Positions 15,985 to 18,870 of a stretch of 18,870 nt of DNA are shown here, one piece after another. Where the stretch lies: positions 1-18,870 of the forward strand of contig CAKRCL010000031.1 in NCBI GenBank assembly GCA_934307335.1. The letters are read 5' to 3'. Position 1 is the stretch's first letter. Each line of letters opens with the position of its first letter. This stretch comes from an uncultured Dorea sp. GTDB lineage: Bacteria > Bacillota > Clostridia > Lachnospirales > Lachnospiraceae. The notes beneath the pieces were generated by a model. It was given only the letters and a program-made list of their open reading frames with translations. It was not told the DNA's origin and ran no database searches. The position numbers and the translations under genes are program-made.

Positions 15985-17520
15985 ATGTTTGGAAAAAAGA
16001 AGAAAAAAAATAAGTACGAAGAATTTGTAGATGATGACAGAGAAGAAATCTATTTGGACGACGATGATGATTTTGTGACAGATATTGTATCTCTGGATGA
16101 CGATGAGGAACCGAAGAAAAAAAAGAGTGGCATTGGTAAAAAGATTGGAATTACCTTTGGCGTGATTCTTGCACTTCTGGTAGTTGCTTATTTGGGAATG
16201 GCTTTTTATTTTGACAGCCATTTTATGTTCAATACAACCATCAATGGCAATAATTTCTCTATGAAGAGTGTTGCCGATGTGGAAAAATATATGGAACAGC
16301 AGGTTGCTGATTATACATTGACACTTCAGGAATCCGATGGCGGAAGTGAACAGATTGCGGGTACGGATATTTCACTGAAGTATGTTCCGGGAGATGAACT
16401 TGAGAAGCTTGCAAAAGAGCAGAATAATTTTTTGTGGATCACATCATTGTGGAAGAAGCCGGTCATTGAAGCAAAGGTTGGCGTAGAATATGATGAAAGT
16501 GCACTTGAAAATTGTATAGAGAATCTGCAATGCTTAAAAGCAGAGAATCAAGTTGCTTCTGTGGATGCTCATCCGGAATTCCAGAATACGGAGTTTGTAG
16601 TAGTACCGGAAGTCATAGGTACACAGATTGATACTGACACATTTAAGAAAGATGTAAAAGAGGCAATTGAAGGATTTCAAGATACGTTGAATCTGACAGA
16701 CACAAAGTGTTATATCAGACCTAAATATTTATCAGATTCTCAGGAAGTTATTGCAGCAAAAGATGCTATGAATAAGTATCTTGGAGCCAATATTACATAT
16801 GATTTCAATCCAAATACGGAAGTTGTTGATGCATCTGTCATCTCTCAGTGGGTAAATGTTGATGCAGATATGAATGTGACATTTAATGAAGAAGCTGTAA
16901 AAGAGTTTATTTCATCACTTGCCCAGAAGTATAACACGAAGGGAAAATCCCGTCAGTTTACAACTGCAACAGGTAATACTGTAACTGTAGAAGGTGGAAG
17001 TTATGGATGGAAGATTGATCAGGAAGCAGAGTATAATGCGCTGATTGCAAATATTCAGAATGCAGAGACTGTGACGAGAGAGCCGGAGTATTCTAGCCGC
17101 GCAGTGAATCATTCAGCCATGGATATGGGAAATACGTATGCAGAAGTTGATCTGACTACGCAACATATGTGGTTTATAAAGGATGGACAGATCGTTCTTG
17201 AATCAGACGTTGTAACAGGTAATCCGAATAAGGGGAATGCAACACCGCAGGGAACTTATTCACTTACTTACAAATCAAGAAATAAAACACTTCGTGGAAC
17301 AAAGAAACCGGATGGAACCTATGAGTATGAAACACCGGTTGCTTACTGGATGCCGTTTAATCGTGGTATTGGATTTCATGATGCAACATGGCAGTCATCT
17401 TTCGGTGGTAATCGATATTTAAGTCATGGTTCACATGGTTGTATCAATATGCCGAAAGATAAAGCAGCAGCACTTTATGATCTGATTCCGGAGGCGTGCC
17501 CGGTAATTTGTCATTATTAA
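15985..17520 (+). CDS. Membrane-anchored L,D-transpeptidase (YkuD domain)
   Basis: L,D-transpeptidases form 3-3 cross-links in, or attach proteins to, peptidoglycan outside the membrane. From the ATG at 15985 the protein has 511 residues. A cytoplasmic tail (1-52) has lysine runs around a very acidic stretch (about 16-42). A single membrane segment covers about 53-75. The middle (about 85-350) looks like the peptidoglycan-binding region (PF12229 type) often paired with YkuD. The C-terminal catalytic domain begins near AEVDLTTQHMWFIKDGQIVL and has the active site SHGSHGCINM with H484 and nucleophile C486, plus the upstream histidine in GIGFHDATW. AGAGGGAG (15967-15974) is 10 bases before the chosen ATG. 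Upstream in-frame GTG (15955) and ATG (15976) are badly placed relative to it. An A8 tract (16003-16010) near the start is followed by TAA in another frame. Cell-wall substrate details are unknown. Confidence 0.92.
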   Translation: MFGKKKKKNKYEEFVDDDREEIYLDDDDDFVTDIVSLDDDEEPKKKKSGIGKKIGITFGVILALLVVAYLGMAFYFDSHFMFNTTINGNNFSMKSVADVEKYMEQQVADYTLTLQESDGGSEQIAGTDISLKYVPGDELEKLAKEQNNFLWITSLWKKPVIEAKVGVEYDESALENCIENLQCLKAENQVASVDAHPEFQNTEFVVVPEVIGTQIDTDTFKKDVKEAIEGFQDTLNLTDTKCYIRPKYLSDSQEVIAAKDAMNKYLGANITYDFNPNTEVVDASVISQWVNVDADMNVTFNEEAVKEFISSLAQKYNTKGKSRQFTTATGNTVTVEGGSYGWKIDQEAEYNALIANIQNAETVTREPEYSSRAVNHSAMDMGNTYAEVDLTTQHMWFIKDGQIVLESDVVTGNPNKGNATPQGTYSLTYKSRNKTLRGTKKPDGTYEYETPVAYWMPFNRGIGFHDATWQSSFGGNRYLSHGSHGCINMPKDKAAALYDLIPEACPVICHY

Positions 17521-17551
17521 ATAGCAGATAGAAAAAAGAAAGGGAAAGATC

Positions 17552-18682
17552 ATGTACGAATTATTAAAGACTGATGGTCTTGCCAAAAGAGGACGATTAC
17601 ATACAGTACATGGGGTCATTGAGACCCCTGTATTTATGAATGTAGGTACAATTGCAGCGATTAAAGGTGCGGTATCTACGACTGATTTGCAGGAAATCGG
17701 AACACAGGTGGAATTATCCAATACTTATCACCTGCACGTAAGACCAGGAGATGAAGTGATAAAGAAACTTGGAGGTCTGCACAAATTTATGGTGTGGGAC
17801 AAGCCGATCCTTACGGATTCCGGTGGTTTTCAAGTGTTTTCTCTGGCAGGACTTAGAAGGATTAAAGAAGAGGGAGTTTATTTTAATTCTCATATTGATG
17901 GAAGAAAAATATTTATGGGTCCGGAGCAGAGTATGCAGATTCAATCCAATCTGGCATCCACAATTGCGATGGCATTTGATGAATGCCCATCCAGCGTAGC
18001 TGACCGTGAATATATGGAAAATTCAGTGAATCGCACAACTAGATGGCTTAAGAGATGTAAGGCAGAGATGGATAGATTGAACAGCCTTCCGGATACAATT
18101 AATCAGCATCAGATGTTATTTGGTATCAATCAGGGTGGTGTATATGAAGATATTCGTATTCGTCATGCGCAGGAGATTGCAGAGCTTGATCTGGATGGCT
18201 ATGCAGTCGGAGGACTGGCAGTTGGAGAAAGCCATGAGGAGATGTATCGCATTCTGGATGCAGTTGTACCACATTTGCCACAGAATAAACCAACATATCT
18301 GATGGGAGTCGGAACACCGGCAAATATATTAGAAGCAGTGGATAGAGGCGTTGACTTCTTTGACTGTGTATATCCGAGCAGAAATGGCAGACATGGACAC
18401 GTGTATACGAACCATGGCAAGATGAATCTGTTCAATGCGAAGTATGAACTGGACACAAGACCAATTGAAGAAGGTTGTAACTGTCCGGTCTGCAGAACAT
18501 ATTCAAGGGCCTATGTCAGACATCTTTTGAAAGCAAAAGAGATGCTTGGTATGAGATTTTGTGTATTGCATAATCTTTACTTCTACAATAAGATGATGGA
18601 AGAAATCCGTGAGGCGATTGAAGCCGGAAGATATAAAGAGTACAAAGAAGAAAAACTTCGCAGAATGTCGGAAGGGGAATAA
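17552..18682 (+). CDS. tgt: Queuine/preQ1 tRNA-guanine transglycosylase
   Basis: Tgt exchanges guanine 34 of tRNAs with GUN anticodons for preQ1, a step toward queuosine. The 376-residue protein is full length. D89 in LTDSGGFQVFSL (87-98) is the general base, FDECP (142-146) and GGLAVGE (220-226) contact the base, and D271 in FFDCVYPSRNGR (269-280) is the expected nucleophile. The zinc site is C309, C311, C314 and H340 (CxCxxC...H). The ATG follows AAAGGGAAAG. It begins 31 bp after the L,D-transpeptidase gene without a terminator, so it may be read from the same promoter. queA is not adjacent upstream as it is in many bacteria. The yajC-like gene downstream is the usual neighbour. Confidence 0.98.
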   Translation: MYELLKTDGLAKRGRLHTVHGVIETPVFMNVGTIAAIKGAVSTTDLQEIGTQVELSNTYHLHVRPGDEVIKKLGGLHKFMVWDKPILTDSGGFQVFSLAGLRRIKEEGVYFNSHIDGRKIFMGPEQSMQIQSNLASTIAMAFDECPSSVADREYMENSVNRTTRWLKRCKAEMDRLNSLPDTINQHQMLFGINQGGVYEDIRIRHAQEIAELDLDGYAVGGLAVGESHEEMYRILDAVVPHLPQNKPTYLMGVGTPANILEAVDRGVDFFDCVYPSRNGRHGHVYTNHGKMNLFNAKYELDTRPIEEGCNCPVCRTYSRAYVRHLLKAKEMLGMRFCVLHNLYFYNKMMEEIREAIEAGRYKEYKEEKLRRMSEGE

Positions 18683-18733
18683 GCTTCAAATTAGAAAAAA
18701 ATTATAAAATCTCAGGGAAATGGTGAAAATATC

Positions 18734-18762
18734 TTGATGAAAGTACCAAATTCCTGTATGAT
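18734..18762 (+). promoter_or_regulatory. Promoter before the yajC-like gene
   Basis: TTGATG (18734-18739), a 17-base spacer and TATGAT (18757-18762) match the housekeeping sigma consensus at 9 of 12 bases. The start would be near 18769, about 29 bases before the ATG at 18798. No clear terminator is seen between tgt and this promoter, so read-through from tgt may add to it. Confidence 0.7.
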
Positions 18763-18797
18763 AGCAATAGTGTTTAAAGAAATTAGGAGGAATTATT

Positions 18798-18870
18798 ATG
18801 TACGCATTGGCAGCACAGAGTGCAGGAACAAACTGGGTAGTACTGATTTTAGTATATGTAGTAATATTCG
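18798..18870 (+). CDS. yajC: Preprotein translocase subunit YajC-like, N-terminal part (cut by window end)
   Basis: Only the first 24 codons are present. They start MYALAAQSAGTNWVV, a short Ala/Ser/Gly-rich lead, and then enter a hydrophobic segment (LILVYVVIF), which matches the single N-terminal membrane helix of YajC. AGGAGG at 18785-18790 with a 7-base spacer fixes the start. YajC is a small accessory protein of the Sec translocase that associates with SecD and SecF. The tgt-yajC order is widely conserved and carries much of the weight of this call. The cytoplasmic part lies beyond the window, so another small membrane protein cannot be ruled out. Confidence 0.75.
   Translation, partial: MYALAAQSAGTNWVVLILVYVVIF

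Noticed and set aside
18683..18733. Terminator between tgt and the yajC-like gene
   Set aside because: The stretch is A-rich but I found no stem followed by a T run, so I do not call one.
1..18870. Mobile element, CRISPR array, tRNA/rRNA or a defence system
   Set aside because: No transposase or integrase, no regularly spaced repeats, no tRNA-like cloverleaf and no recognisable defence genes were seen. All long frames are assigned to other functions.

Overview
The window looks like chromosomal DNA of a low-GC Gram-positive anaerobe of the class Clostridia, most like Lachnospiraceae. That placement is an inference from gene order (dnaG-rpoD-trmK-nif3; tgt-yajC), AT-rich codon use, purine-rich Shine-Dalgarno (SD) sites and protein style; no marker for genus is visible. 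There are 15 protein genes, one of them cut by the right edge. I see no RNA genes, insertion sequences, CRISPR array or phage genes.

Region 1 (1-6213, plus strand) is a housekeeping block: DNA primase (dnaG), primary sigma factor (rpoD/sigA), a TrmK-type tRNA methyltransferase, a Nif3-family metal protein, and a TGS-domain/uridine-kinase fusion. Gaps are 4-38 bp and no internal terminator is visible. A large bidirectional hairpin (6226-6300) closes the block against the convergent transporter operon.

Region 2 (6322-10696, minus strand) is a polyamine uptake operon. It reads, in order of transcription, XRE-cupin regulator, potA ATPase, potB permease, then a single polypeptide joining the PotC permease to the PotD binding protein. 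A promoter and two palindromes, which are candidate operators, lie ahead of the regulator.

Region 3 (11023-14604, plus strand) is transcribed divergently from region 2. It is a tightly overlapping three-gene cassette for a molybdenum hydroxylase of the xanthine dehydrogenase family (FAD subunit, [2Fe-2S] subunit, molybdopterin subunit), behind a near-consensus promoter. A second bidirectional hairpin (14633-14686) separates it from aroC.

Region 4 (14714-18870) holds aroC on the minus strand, then a plus-strand L,D-transpeptidase divergent from aroC, tgt, and the start of a yajC-like gene with its own promoter.

Most of the window is ordinary core genome. The points most worth a second look are the PotC-PotD fusion, the divergent polyamine-transport/molybdenum-hydroxylase pair, the palindromes before the regulator, possible occlusion of the trmK ribosome binding site, and an A8 tract at the start of the L,D-transpeptidase gene. 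I do not see a clearly new multi-gene system.
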